This document shows, piece by piece, positions 1 to 10,446 of a DNA stretch of 64,000 nucleotides; positions within the stretch are counted from its first letter, which is position 1; each line of letters starts with the position of its first letter. The notes under the pieces were generated by a model. It did not search any database, was not told where the DNA came from, and was given only the letters and a program-made list of their open reading frames with translations. This DNA is from Euonymus europaeus (lineage: Eukaryota; Streptophyta; Magnoliopsida; Celastrales; Celastraceae): assembly GCA_963580455.1 (NCBI GenBank), contig OY756962.1, forward strand, positions 24,937,001 through 25,001,000. Reading direction: 5' to 3'. Both the position numbers and the translations under genes were made by a program.

Positions 1-834
1 AGGGAGCACATTCTTCAAGATTTTCCACATAAAAATGGAGACTTTGATAGGAATCAAATCATGCCAAAAAAAATCATACGTAGGAAGAAAAATATGAGAA
101 TGCTTTAAATCTTGCAAAGCATCTTTACGTGATAATATCGTTGAATTGTGTTTTTTTTAAATAGAAGAAGATATTGGGCTTGAATTCACGATTTCAAATT
201 ACATAAGAATCTAAAAAATATATATATATAGACTCAAGATTTTTCCAATTATAAATCTTGTTTCCACCAATCCAATGTAAATGACTAAGCTACCCCACAT
301 ACACATGCCACACTTATCCACTCTCTACAGAGGCACTTCCCGTACATTTTATATGAACCAATTATTGACTTTTTGTTTACTAAAAAAGGAAAAATGCAGA
401 ATTTTCAAAAAAAATATATATAATACTTTTTCTCCACCTCTATTATCTAATCTGCATTTCTTGTTTTTCCCTCAAAAAATTAAAATTTCTAAAAAGTTTT
501 CGCATGAGGTCGACGTTAATACATTAGGTCAAATAGCTCTCTCACATCCTTCCCCTCATCCCCTCAAGTACTTCAAATTATAAGAGACTTTTGCACCCTT
601 TTCCTCTAACATCATCATGATTTGTTGATCTCACGCACAGTCTATATAAGTTTGATCCTTTTTGCGCTTATAAAAGGCCACTCTTGACTCCTCCATGGAC
701 ACAAGCAAGTATAGTCCATAATATATCACCTTCTTATCTACTACACATTTTACTTCTAAAAGGTTCTTTCGAATCCTACAAAGAAAATCCTTTTGTTCTC
801 GTGGTGGTCTCTCACTCTGAGTCGTACGATACAA
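1..834. other. Gene-poor flank and displaced 5' region of the first PLA1 gene
   Basis: No convincing protein gene is seen; the open frames are short and AT-biased. TATA-like strings lie near 643 (tctatataag) and 674 (ttataaaag). A short upstream reading frame (ATG at about 694, stop within ten codons) follows them. If the solo LTR at 840-1397 is ignored, these TATA-like sites lie roughly 170-200 bp before the lipase start codon. This stretch may therefore be the original promoter and 5' leader of that gene (inference). Confidence 0.3.
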
Positions 835-839
835 CAAAG

Positions 840-1397
840 TGTTAGAAAACTAGGATGAGAAAATTGAAGGCTTTGATCGTGTAGTCACTGTCCTTAAGGA
901 ATTTATGCCCCCACTATGTTGCTATTGGGTATATGGCAAAATCCTCTAGGATGAACAAAGCCAAATAGAATTGTAGATAGCAAACTCTACAATTCTCCCA
1001 AGAACAAGTTTAGAGAAACGTTTTTGTTATATTTAAAAGAGAGATTGCAAAGGTATTTATAATACCTTAGAACTCTAGAAGAGACACACCCTTTAGACCA
1101 AAAAACATGTTTCTTGGGCAGTTTATTATGCAGTTAATTAACTGTATAATTAATAAAAATATTAATCATTTATAAGCAAATCAAGCCCAAGACCCCAAGT
1201 GCCCATCTTTTGACCTTAAATATTGTTTTAACTAAAGCCCAATTAGGGTACATTAGTTTTGAAATATTTGGAGCTTCCCTCCAAGTCTTCCCACCATCCA
1301 AACTCAAGAAATTTGGTGTGTTTCATATTTTAAACCATGACACTTCTCCTCTCTTTTCCAATGTGGGACTTTTTATCATCACTAACTATCTCCAACA
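840..1397 (-). mobile_element. Solo LTR, 558 bp, TSD CAAAG
   Basis: On the plus strand the element begins tgttagaaaac and ends atctccaaca. Read on the minus strand it starts TGTTGGAGATAG and ends in CA, as an LTR should. The same five bases, CAAAG, lie directly outside both ends (835-839 and 1398-1402), the mark of an integrase insertion. No internal retrotransposon sequence or second LTR is present, so this is a solo LTR left by LTR-LTR recombination. The orientation (5' end at 1397) is inferred from the TGTTGG start and the stretch resembling tcccacattgg, common near the start of plant Copia LTRs. It ends only 12 bp before the lipase start codon. Confidence 0.82.
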
Positions 1398-1409
1398 CAA
1401 AGAACATTA

Positions 1410-2705
1410 ATGAGACTCTCTACAGGACTTGCAAGGCCATGCACATTCCCACCTGCTCACAATCATTCCAAACCACCAAGTCACGTGACCTTCCGGTGCG
1501 GCACCCTCACTACTATTACTGCACCCCAGAGGCTCGACCACAAGTCAATTCAGCTTTATTGGGATCACTTGCTTGACCCGATTGATCATAATAACCCGAC
1601 CACTTCCCGACCCGTCAAAATCGGCCACAGGTGGATGGAATACCAAGGGATTCAAAATTGGGACGGACTACTTGACCCGCTCGATGCTAAATTACGTGGC
1701 GAGATCTTACGCTATGGAAAATTCGTTGACGCAGCTTATCAATCCTTTGACTTTGATCCCTCGTCACACACCTACGCCACTTGCCGCTTTCCTAAAACTG
1801 CATTGTTGGACCGGTCCGGTTTGGCTCAAACCGGTTACCGTATCACTAGAAATCTCCGCGCTACATCCGGGATTCAACTGCCACGTTGGATCGACAAGGC
1901 TCCTGGCTGGATGGCAACTCAGTCTAGTTGGATTGGCTACGTGGCAGTCTGTCAGGACAAGAACGAGATTGCAAGGCTGGGACGTAGAGACGTTGTGATT
2001 GCCTTTCGAGGCACCGCCACGTGTTTAGAGTGGCTTGAGAATCTCCGCGCCACACTCAGCCCAGTCCACGATTATGTCCAATCTTCCTCCGGGAAGCCCG
2101 GCCCAATGGTGGAAAGTGGGTTCCTCAGCCTGTACAACTCCAGCACTGCCACGTCACTGAGTTTGAGAGACATGGTTCGCTACGAAATCAAGCGTCTCCT
2201 CCAATCCTACGGCGGTGAGCCTCTCAGCTTAACCATCACCGGCCACAGTCTGGGAGCTGCTCTCGCTACACTCGCTGCGTACGATATCAAGACAGTGTTC
2301 AAACGTGCGCCTCTCGTAACAGTCATTTCCTTCGGCGGTCCACGTGTAGGTAACCGTTGCTTCAGGAGCCAGTTAGAAAAACAAGGCACAAAAGTTCTGC
2401 GAATAGTGAACGACGACGATCTAGTAACCAAAGTACCCGGGTTCGTGATCGACGATGACGGATCAAAAAAGAGAGACGTAGGCTTGGCAGGGCTGCCCGC
2501 CTGGATCCGAAAACGTGCGGAGGACACACAGTGGGTGTACGCGGAGGTGGGAAGGGAGCTCCGGCTGCGAAGCAAAGACTCACCGTACCTGAAAGGCTTG
2601 AATTTGGCCACTTGTCATGAGCTGAAGACTTATCTTCATTTGGTAAATGGATTTGTGAGCTCCACATGTCCATTCAGAGCCACCGTCCAAGACGTCCTTC
2701 CTTAA
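1410..2705 (+). CDS. Chloroplast phospholipase A1, DAD1/DONGLE-like (PLA1-I class)
   Basis: A single-exon gene for a 431-residue lipase-3 family enzyme. Family members cleave the sn-1 acyl chain of plastid glycerolipids, and DAD1 and DONGLE supply linolenate for jasmonate synthesis. The first ~70 residues are rich in Ser, Thr, Pro and basic residues, which fits a transit peptide. The mature part starts near WMEYQGIQNW. The nucleophile elbow GHSLG places the catalytic Ser at residue 280. The Asp is 336 or 337 (NDDDLVTKVPG) and the His is 403 (CHELKTYLH). The ATG at 1410 is preferred because the paralogue at 14735 starts in the same style (MRLS versus MKLS). A solo LTR ends 12 bp upstream, so the original promoter is displaced and expression may be altered (inference). 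The subfamily assignment rests on remembered resemblance. Confidence 0.88.
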   Translation: MRLSTGLARPCTFPPAHNHSKPPSHVTFRCGTLTTITAPQRLDHKSIQLYWDHLLDPIDHNNPTTSRPVKIGHRWMEYQGIQNWDGLLDPLDAKLRGEILRYGKFVDAAYQSFDFDPSSHTYATCRFPKTALLDRSGLAQTGYRITRNLRATSGIQLPRWIDKAPGWMATQSSWIGYVAVCQDKNEIARLGRRDVVIAFRGTATCLEWLENLRATLSPVHDYVQSSSGKPGPMVESGFLSLYNSSTATSLSLRDMVRYEIKRLLQSYGGEPLSLTITGHSLGAALATLAAYDIKTVFKRAPLVTVISFGGPRVGNRCFRSQLEKQGTKVLRIVNDDDLVTKVPGFVIDDDGSKKRDVGLAGLPAWIRKRAEDTQWVYAEVGRELRLRSKDSPYLKGLNLATCHELKTYLHLVNGFVSSTCPFRATVQDVLP

Positions 2706-2952
2706 CAACCATGGAACCCGATCGACTTGTACAGGGTTTCTAAATATCCCCGAATGGAATGTATATATAGGTAGAAGGATAAGCTGGTACGTGCGTACGA
2801 TACTAACTATATAAAGAAGGTATGTCCGTATGTGTTTGAATCTTTTTTATTTTATTGTTTTAATGATTAAAAGGCAATTGCTGTAATAATCTGATTTTGG
2901 ACTAATCATTGTATATATTGTGATGATTAATATGAATTTGGAACAAGCTAGA

Positions 2953-3323
2953 TGTTAGGAGATACTCGCAGTCAAATACAGAAATCAGAGCAAGGAAAAT
3001 GGAAAACACAAGACAGATTTACGAGATTCGTTCAATTGTGCCTACGTCCTCAGAATTACAGAGAGTTTCACTGTTTTCAGAGAAAGAGAACACCTCCTAA
3101 ATGTCACATCATAGGTGGGCCAAAAAAATATAGTAATAAAACCTAAAAAAAAAAATTTTCGAGGGCACAGCCACCGGACCCCCAAAAGGCCTATCGGCCC
3201 TCACCTCTAATTCACAAAGTAAGACTCCAAAAAATTCACTCACATGATCCACAAATATCTTCTTGAATCAGATCATCAAATCGGACCCCTAAATAAAACA
3301 GGCTACATACTAAAATCACAACA
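2953..3323. mobile_element. Solo LTR, 371 bp, TSD CTAGA
   Basis: Bounded by tgttaggagat and aaatcacaaca, that is TGTT...AACA termini. The five bases CTAGA lie directly outside each end (2948-2952 and 3324-3328). Inside, cacaagacagatttacgaga followed by gtgcctacgtcc resembles a stretch found in other plant LTRs, including the LTRs of the gag element at 5297-8054 (acgtggttcgg, gtgcctacgtcc). No internal region is present. It lies about 250 bp after the stop codon of the first lipase gene. Confidence 0.8.
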
Positions 3324-3328
3324 CTAGA

Positions 3329-5291
3329 GAGAAGTGTTTTTTACTTGTTTGTGACGTTTTCTTCATTTGTTTCATCCATTGTGGCATTGCTTCAACTATT
3401 GTTACTCTCGTAGTCAACAACATATATGAGTAGGAATGGAAAAGAATCGATGATTGAGTCTGATTTTGATAAGATGAAATTAAAGGGATACTTTTCCTAT
3501 CACGAGAGAATGAAAAGTATGTGGATCCGACTTATATGAGCAAGCTGTCAAAGCTAGCATTGGGTGGATCTTGACATAGTGTTGTCTTATCCCGAAGTCT
3601 TTTACTATGGAGCTGAGCTGTTAAACATCAACTCATAAGGTCCAACAGGAGCGAGCGATTTCAAGACTCCGGTTCAACAGTGCGTCGCCTAGCCTATTCC
3701 ATCAAGTGTTAAAAGCCGTTTTAAATTAAGCTTGTGAAAGATATTATACAACTCCGGGGAAATCAATTATTTGAAACGCCACGGTACATTAGAAAACATA
3801 ATAAACATATATATATATATATAAAATCCTTAAAGCGTTTACAGTATATATATATATATAATATAATACATTCTGTAATTAACATAAGCAGTCCTCCATC
3901 ACCTATACGTTGAACAAAAATAGTACATTTGATTAGATTGGAGAATCAACAGGGCTAATTAAATTGTTTTTTTATTGGAAATTTGTGAATTGAATTTTCA
4001 TAGTTAGTTACACGTATGGTAATTGAAAAACGGTTGTGCTAGGTATCCATAATAATTCATATCTTTAATCCTAGTTATGTGACACACATACACCACAAGT
4101 TTTGTAACTGAAAATCTGTCATTAACCATGATTTTATTTTGGCCTTTTATAAAGGCTTTTTCATTTTTTTATCAAAAAAAAAAGGCTTTTTCCTTTGGAA
4201 AAAAAAAAGAGAGAAGGATTTTCACTTCAAAATAAAAGTGTTTTCTTTGTTGAAAAAATCTCCTTCCGTGTCTCTGTCTTGAGAGTAACTTCATTTCCTA
4301 ATTCGTAGAATATCTTTAGAAGTGCTACCACTAGTGTTTAGATTGAGTAGATCTTGGAGGCGATATTACAATAACTGTGAGCATTGTTTGATAGCAGACA
4401 ATTAATCGCTTTAAGGTTAGAGGTTCAATCTTGCCTCGATTTATTTTGAATTCATTCTTGACTTTCTTTTTGGTTTCAAGATTTTTATTATAATATTATA
4501 TATGATATATGCAACTACATATTTTAGAATATGTGAACTTTGCTAATCTGTTTATTTTCTTAGTTTCAAATTAATACAGGTTATTTTCGAAATCGTCAAT
4601 TATCGAGATTACACTTTTCACCTATATAATTTAACCCTCGCATAGATATTGCGACAACATTTAATCAATTACAGATAATTCTCAATGTGACAAGATGTGA
4701 CACTACCTACCACGAAATATTGAAAAACTGTCATCTACCCCTTTGGATGACAGTTTTTACCTGTCAAGGTAGACCTTTTTTGGTATAGTGTCTCAACGTG
4801 CCCATAATTCAACGAGACCATATCTTAGCATCATGTCAAGTCAGGAAAGAAAAGCGATGGAATTCTGGCGAGCGAAAGAATATTTAGTGCAAGGGGCGGG
4901 ACAAGTAATACAAGGCTAGAGAGAGGACCATCGGGCAAAGATAGCCATTAGCCAAGATCGGTCTTTGGTTAGCCAATAGCTGGAGCAGTCTTTGCCTATC
5001 CAAGAGCATGAGTGTGTTTGGCTAGCTAAGTGCGAGAATGTCAATGATTATAAGGTGGGCAGAAGGCAAAGTAGAAATGTACACTTGTGGGTCAGTGATG
5101 AGCTACGATTACTACTAGGTCATCCTTAGAGCAGTATAATTATAGCAATATGTGTAATAATTAAGTATCCTTAAAACCATAATATTGACGACATAGCCAC
5201 TTGATGTTTAGATTTCAACCCTTTAGAGTATTTTTGCTTCAACTGATTTGGGCCAGAGAAGAACCCTAGCTGTTTTACGTCTTTGATTTAG
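3329..5291. other. Intergenic, no gene seen
   Basis: AT-rich sequence without a supported gene. It contains two short (AT)n runs (about 3806-3822 and 3845-3861). A stretch near 4380-4440 (aggttagaggttcaatct) has a weak similarity to a tRNA-type B box and could be a SINE remnant. Nothing else is recognised. Confidence 0.5.
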
Positions 5292-5296
5292 AGAAT

Positions 5297-5718
5297 TGTC
5301 GATTCAAAAATCCGCACCGATGTTAGGGTTCCTGAGTTGATGACGGCTGAAGTATTTAAGGTACTGAAAAGTAAAAGACACTGAGAAATTACGTGGTTCG
5401 GCAAGAGTGCCTACGTCCACGGGCCAAGTAAAATCTTCTTATTCTCTGCTTTTTCAGGGTTACAAGTGTGTTATTTATAATAAAAGAAAATAACAACTTC
5501 CCCCATCCTCTCCCCACATCACGTACAAATCCGTTATTCGAATTTCAAAGGTCTCCACTTGAATTTTGAAGAGCCGTTGAGTAGATCATGGTGATCACCC
5601 AAGGCGGGATGAAGTTACATAACTTACGTAACCCACCTACACACCATGCGCCACGTCTAGCTTCCAGGTGTGCACTGTATCTGCTGCCACGTGGCCACTT
5701 GACTTTACGTAGTCCACA
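5297..5718 (-). repeat. 3' LTR of the gag-only element
   Basis: Direct repeat of 7635-8054 with scattered substitutions and small indels; for example this copy has gtggccactt where the other has gtggccctt. It starts TG and ends CA on the minus strand. The outer flank is AGAAT. Confidence 0.9.
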
Positions 5719-5978
5719 ATTGCCCCCAGCCTTTTTATCTTTTTTTTCTTTTCTTTAGAAAAAAGATAATTTAGGCTAATTAATTGACATCTTCTTCCTA
5801 GCTTTTGACTCCTGATTGAGCTAGAGGCGAATACTCCCTTATCCTCTTCTGTTGGCAAATTGTAGTTTCTTCTCAAAGGATTCAGGTACCTCTTTACCCC
5901 CTCCCTTTTCATTTTATTTTTTTATTTTTATTTTTAAAAAAATTCCGTCGCCCCGCCAGGACCGGTGGGGCAGCTCCC

Positions 5979-6075
5979 GCCCAGCTGCTGGGCAGGATGG
6001 CCCACTGCCCCCTGCCCCCTGCCCCCTACCCAGCTGCTGGGCGGGAGGCATCTCTGCCCCCCGCCCAGCTGCTGG
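5979..6075. repeat. GC-rich short repeats inside the gag element
   Basis: Three copies of the near-palindrome cccagctgctgggc are separated by ccctgccccctgcc-type runs. The base composition is far above the surrounding sequence. The block lies between gag and the polypurine tract, so it is probably part of the untranslated internal region. Next to it (about 6105-6240) are repeats of agcctctttggctt, which encode the Lys-Pro-Lys-Arg-Leu repeats at the end of gag. Confidence 0.75.
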
Positions 6076-6180
6076 GCGAGATGCTCAAATTTTTATTTTT
6101 TTTTGGCCTCTTTGGCGTTTTCCTTTAATAGCCTCTTCGGCATTCTTCTTTGCACTTAGCCTCTTTGGCTTCTTTGAATC

Positions 6181-7623
6181 TCATAGCCTCTTCGGCTTTT
6201 TCTTTGCATTTAGCCTCTTTGGCTTCTTGATTTTGATGTAATCGTCCAAATACCCTTGCTCCACCAGGTGCTCTAGGTGCCACTTTAATTCATGGCATTC
6301 TGTCGTATGATGTCCTTTATCATTATGGTAGGCACAAAATCGAGTATGGTCTTTCTTTGCTGGATCGCTCATAATTTTTACGGGCCACTTGAAGTAGTGG
6401 CCATCCTTGACTTTTTGAAAGATCTTAGCGATCGGTTCATTGAAGTTCGTATAAATGGCTTCATGACTGGACTTCAATCCCATTGAGAACTCTTTGTCAA
6501 TACCTGATTTATCAGCTCTCTTTTGATCCTCTTCCAGTTTAACATATTTCATGATCCTTTCTTGTAGATCATTCATTCTCATTGGTGGCTTGAGGGTTAA
6601 GCTTTCCCTCAGCCTGTGATCTCGCGGCAATCCCAATCTGAAAGCGGCGACTGCTGTCTTTTCTTTGCAGTCTTCTATGTCAGCATACGTGTCTGAGTAT
6701 CTTGAAGCATACTCCCTCAGTGACTCTCTTTTTCTCAGCTTCAGTGCAAACAACGTGTCCAAGGTGGCTGGCTCTCTGCTGTTTGCTATGAAACTTGACA
6801 CAAATGCTCGTGCAAGTTCCCTCCAAGAAGAGATTGAATTCTCCGGAAGCAGGTGAAATAATTTCATTGCAGCCCTATCAAGACTAGAAGGAAACATGTT
6901 GCACATGAGAGAGTCCTGACCTGCCCACAGGGCCATTTTGTGAGCGTAGGCAGCAACATGAGATACGGGGTCAGTTTTCCCGTCATATAGTTCAAATTTC
7001 GGAGGAATAAACTTATCTGGGGGATCTTACCTTCTGAGCGATTTCACGAAGGGGGTAGTAGTCATCCTGTTGAGTGTTTGCTCTGCCTTCTTCTGGGTGC
7101 TCCACATGGCATCTCCAGCCCTCCTGGTACTCTCCCTTTGGGGTCGCCTCTCATTGATGCCCCCGGAGGGAGACCTACGCTTAGGCTTCATTGGAGTTAG
7201 TGAGCGTCTCTTGGGAGTTGGTGAGCGCCTCCTCCCTCTGGGGGAGGAGGAGCGATCCTGCCTCCTTGAGGTCAAGGAGCGCCCTCGTCTTCTCTTTGGT
7301 GAAGGACTTCTTCGCTGATGTGACCTTGCAGTACTCTTGGTCTCCTCTTGGAGTGGTCGACTCTCCTCCTGGCGATGGATGACGCTGGCTAAGCGCTTCC
7401 CTTTGTTCTTCAATGTGTGCAACTTCTCCCTCAGACTCCGCAGTTCTTCCTCTTTCTGGTGCAGCACCGCTTCCATCTCCTTTTCTTGGGAGACCTGGTT
7501 GACGTCTTGATCATTAGCAACTACCATCTCTGGGGGTAGTCGCGCATCCTCCATGCGGAGTCCCTCTCCATGAACCTCAGACATAGCAACAACCTCAGGA
7601 AACCAAATGAACGTTTCCCACAT
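6181..7623 (-). pseudogene. Retrotransposon gag, interrupted by one in-frame stop
   Basis: A gag protein of a plant Ty3/gypsy-type element. It forms the particle that packages element RNA. The N-terminal half (7623 or, more likely, the MSEV start at 7584, down to 7027) has a Gln/Glu-rich coiled stretch and then a long Arg/Ser/Pro-rich tract. The C-terminal half (to 6181) carries the retrotransposon-gag core (RELARAFVSSF, TLFALKLRKRESLREYASRY) and a knuckle-like motif CAYHNDKGHHTTECHELK. The halves lie in the same frame but are separated by a TAA at 7027-7029, so the copy is probably unable to make full-length gag. It could instead be read through; this cannot be settled from the sequence. Confidence 0.82.
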
Positions 7624-7634
7624 ACGGCGCCAAT

Positions 7635-8054
7635 TGTCGATGCAAAAATCCACCGATGTTAGGGCTCCTGAGCTGATGATGGCTGAAGTATTTAAGGTAC
7701 TGAAAAGTAAAAGACACTGAGAAATTACGTGGTTCGGCAAGAGTGCCTACGTCCACGGGCCAAGTAAAATCTTCTTATTCTCTGCTTTTTCAGGGTTACA
7801 AGTGTGTTATTTATAATAAAAGAAAATAACAACTTCCCTCATCCTCTCCCCACATCACGTACTAAATCCGTTATTCGAATTTCAAAGGTCTCCACTTGAA
7901 TTTTGAAGAGCCGTTGAGTAGATCGTGGTGATCACCCAAGACGGAATGAAGTTACATAACTTACGTAACCTACCTACACACCATGCGCCACGTCTAGCTT
8001 CCAGGTATGCACTGTATCTGCTGACACGTGGCCCTTGACTTTACGTAGTCCACA
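7635..8054 (-). repeat. 5' LTR of the gag-only element
   Basis: Direct repeat of 5297-5718. On the minus strand it begins TGTGGACTACG and ends GCATCGACA, followed at once by the primer-binding site in 7616-7634. The outer flank is AGAAT. Confidence 0.9.
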
Positions 8055-8059
8055 AGAAT

Positions 8060-9879
8060 CTAATTAATTAATCATATTTATTATTATTCTTGTTGTTTGA
8101 TATTTATTTAGAGTTATTGGATATTTTTATAGTGTGTGGATTGAGTTGACCCGCTACTCATCAGAGTGAAATGTAATACCTTTTTAACAAGTAATGATCT
8201 AAAAGGACATACAAACAAAATAAAATAAAAAATCTACGTTGAAATGGGTCTTGAATAGTTGTGATTAATCGATTATATTTATCGTAGCAATCTTTTGCGA
8301 GATTATACGAATATGATTGTGACAGCAATCTCCACGTTTGTATGTAGGACAACGTTGTTATGGTCTCGTGTCGGTGGTCTAGTAGCTGCTACGGATAAAG
8401 CAAAGTGTAATGCTTCAAATATCGAAACAAAAATGCTATACGTCCAAGTAATTATTAATCTCAGCGTCCCACAACGTGGACTCTCCTACCACGCGGCGGA
8501 TGCAACAGGCGGTGACTCTGCTCCATGAATTTTGCTTTTTCAACCAAAGAGGTCAGACTTTTATCATCCTTTATTTTTATTTTTATTATTATTATTATTA
8601 TAGGTTTCTTAGTGTTTGCTGACAAGTGTTCCTTTAATTCTAATATGGTCATTCCAATTTGGTTATTATTGAGTATTTTTCGTCAGATTTAATTGTTCAT
8701 TTGAATTTCACTTTTTCATTCAAACTTTGTATGTAAACTTTGTATATAAAGAATGGCAGAAAATGTTGGCATGATAAAATTGATTGTGTTGTCGTGGATA
8801 GTTCAGAAGGTGATGATGAAAACACAAACGAGGACATGGATGGTAGTACCATCTAATGAATTAGTTTAGTACTGTGAATGAGATGCTGAATTTTTATTGA
8901 AAATATGGAAAGTAAAAGGGGTTTTCAGTGACACGTAGAAGAGTGAATAAAGATAAATATATTACATTTACGTGTGGACGATCAGGCAAGACCAAAAATT
9001 GTTCAAACAATGCCTTAAAGCCTCGTCCTCACGTAAATATTGATTGAAAGGCAAGGCTCTTTGGTCGTTATTTACTGAGGGGGAATATGGGGTTAGCTAT
9101 TTGATGATGTGCACAATCATGTATTGAGTCCAATACTTTATCTGCACCACGTAGGCCTGAAATGCAGCCTAAAAAGAAAAGGAATTTTTTCGAAGGCGAG
9201 TGGACACAAACGGACACACATGGCATATATGCAAATTTGTACCGCCTTTTCTGCAGTGTTCCACCATGAGTACTACTATACCAAAATTGGACCTTATGAT
9301 AAATTCAAAATCATCAAATCTTATAGTACAATTCCAGATCAGAGAAGACAATAATAATCACAGAGAGTATGAACTAACCACACCACAAGTTTCAATCATG
9401 CAATTCCCCTTTCAAAAGTACAATTAATCTCTTTGGAATGACTTTGTAAACCTGGGTCGATCCACTTTCATCCTAGGGTGGGGCTAAAGGTTAGCCTAAA
9501 AAAAATAATAATAATAAATATAACTAAATCTAAAATAAATCCAAAATAAGTTCACTTATACACAAAACCAATCATAAAACCAACTCATTCATATCCCCTT
9601 TCTCTCACGTCTCACCCTCTCTATCTCTGTTACGAGTTGTGATTCTAGCATGGCGTGTTCAATGCTAATTGACCATCTCGAAGGCTGATTTTTGCTAGTC
9701 TTTCCTTTTTGCTCTTGATCTATTATCTCCCGTTCACCTCTTTCAATTGTCGATCCAATTTTTTTAACCTAAAATATGAGTTCTCCACCCCGTATTGGAT
9801 AAAAGATTGTCCTCTTATTATTTGTTGACAAGATTTGAGACTCAACCCGGCCAAGTTTATCATTCTAATAATCCTAAAA
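8060..9879. other. Intergenic, no gene seen
   Basis: AT-rich, with an (ATT)n run near 8583-8602. Short open frames have no family resemblance. Nothing else is supported. Confidence 0.45.
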
Positions 9880-9884
9880 AACAA

Positions 9885-10446
9885 TGATGACGTCAAAAAG
9901 GTGTCACTACCGAGAAGACGTTCAGTGGGTCAGACCTGCGATAATGCACGAACAAAGATCCTTCCAGGGAGCTAATCAGCTGAGCAAGGCAGTCTTGATT
10001 GACCAGCTAGGTAGCCTGTCAGGCAGCTTACTGACTAGGCAGGTAGGGCAGTCTAGGTTGATCAGCTAAGCAGTCTGGGATCTGAGCACAACAAACAAAA
10101 GTGAGCTAAGGCCGCACCAGAGGTAGTCCTCTGGCGTTGGCGCTCCGACGCTCAAGTCAGTAGGTATTCAATCAGGTGAGCTCCTCGGACTAGAGCTCTT
10201 AGTTAGCCAGTACTCAAATTGTGATTCAGTTGGATAATACCTGACTTGCTGAGCCTTATATAAGGCTAGAGACCACTGTTGAAGTGGGTCTTTCCATTAT
10301 GATTGTGGACCACATCCAGCTGTTTTTCACCTTGGTAGGTCCAGCTGGTGCACTTTTACCGAGGAGACTGCCTGGTAGGCATGAAGAGTCTTGGTCCACA
10401 TATGACGTGGCGGAGCACCATTGGTGGGGGTATTTTTGTAATATCA
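9885..10446. mobile_element. Solo LTR, 562 bp, TSD AACAA
   Basis: Starts tgatgacgtca and ends gtaatatca, giving TGAT...ATCA termini. AACAA lies directly outside both ends (9880-9884 and 10447-10451). The interior is more GC-rich than its flanks. It contains gctccgacgctcaagtcag, a string typical of the U5 region of plant Ty3/gypsy LTRs, plus a TATA-like gccttatataagg at about 10253-10265. No internal genes or partner LTR are present. Confidence 0.82.

Larger units (their letters stand above)
5297..8054 (-). mobile_element. Complete gag-only LTR retrotransposon (TR-GAG-like), TSD AGAAT
   Basis: A 2758-bp element read on the minus strand. Two LTRs of 420-422 bp (5297-5718 and 7635-8054) start TGTGGACTACG and end CATCGACA or AATCGACA, so both are TG...CA. 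The five bases AGAAT flank the element on both sides (5292-5296, 8055-8059). Directly after the 5' LTR comes attggcgccgtatgtggg, which holds TGGCGCC, the start of primer-binding sites used by many plant Ty3/gypsy elements. Directly before the 3' LTR is a purine-rich run, aaaaaggctgggggcaat. The interior encodes gag only; no protease, reverse transcriptase, RNase H or integrase is seen. The layout matches the TR-GAG class of non-autonomous plant elements. The LTR copies differ at a modest number of sites, so insertion was fairly recent but not new. Confidence 0.9.

Noticed and set aside
1573..1998. 141-codon plus-strand frame overlapping the first lipase gene
   Set aside because: It is a shifted reading of the lipase exon. 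The lipase frame has the conserved motifs; this one has none.
2207..2673. Minus-strand open frames opposite the first lipase gene
   Set aside because: Complementary shadows of a GC-richer coding exon; similar shadows occur opposite the second lipase gene.
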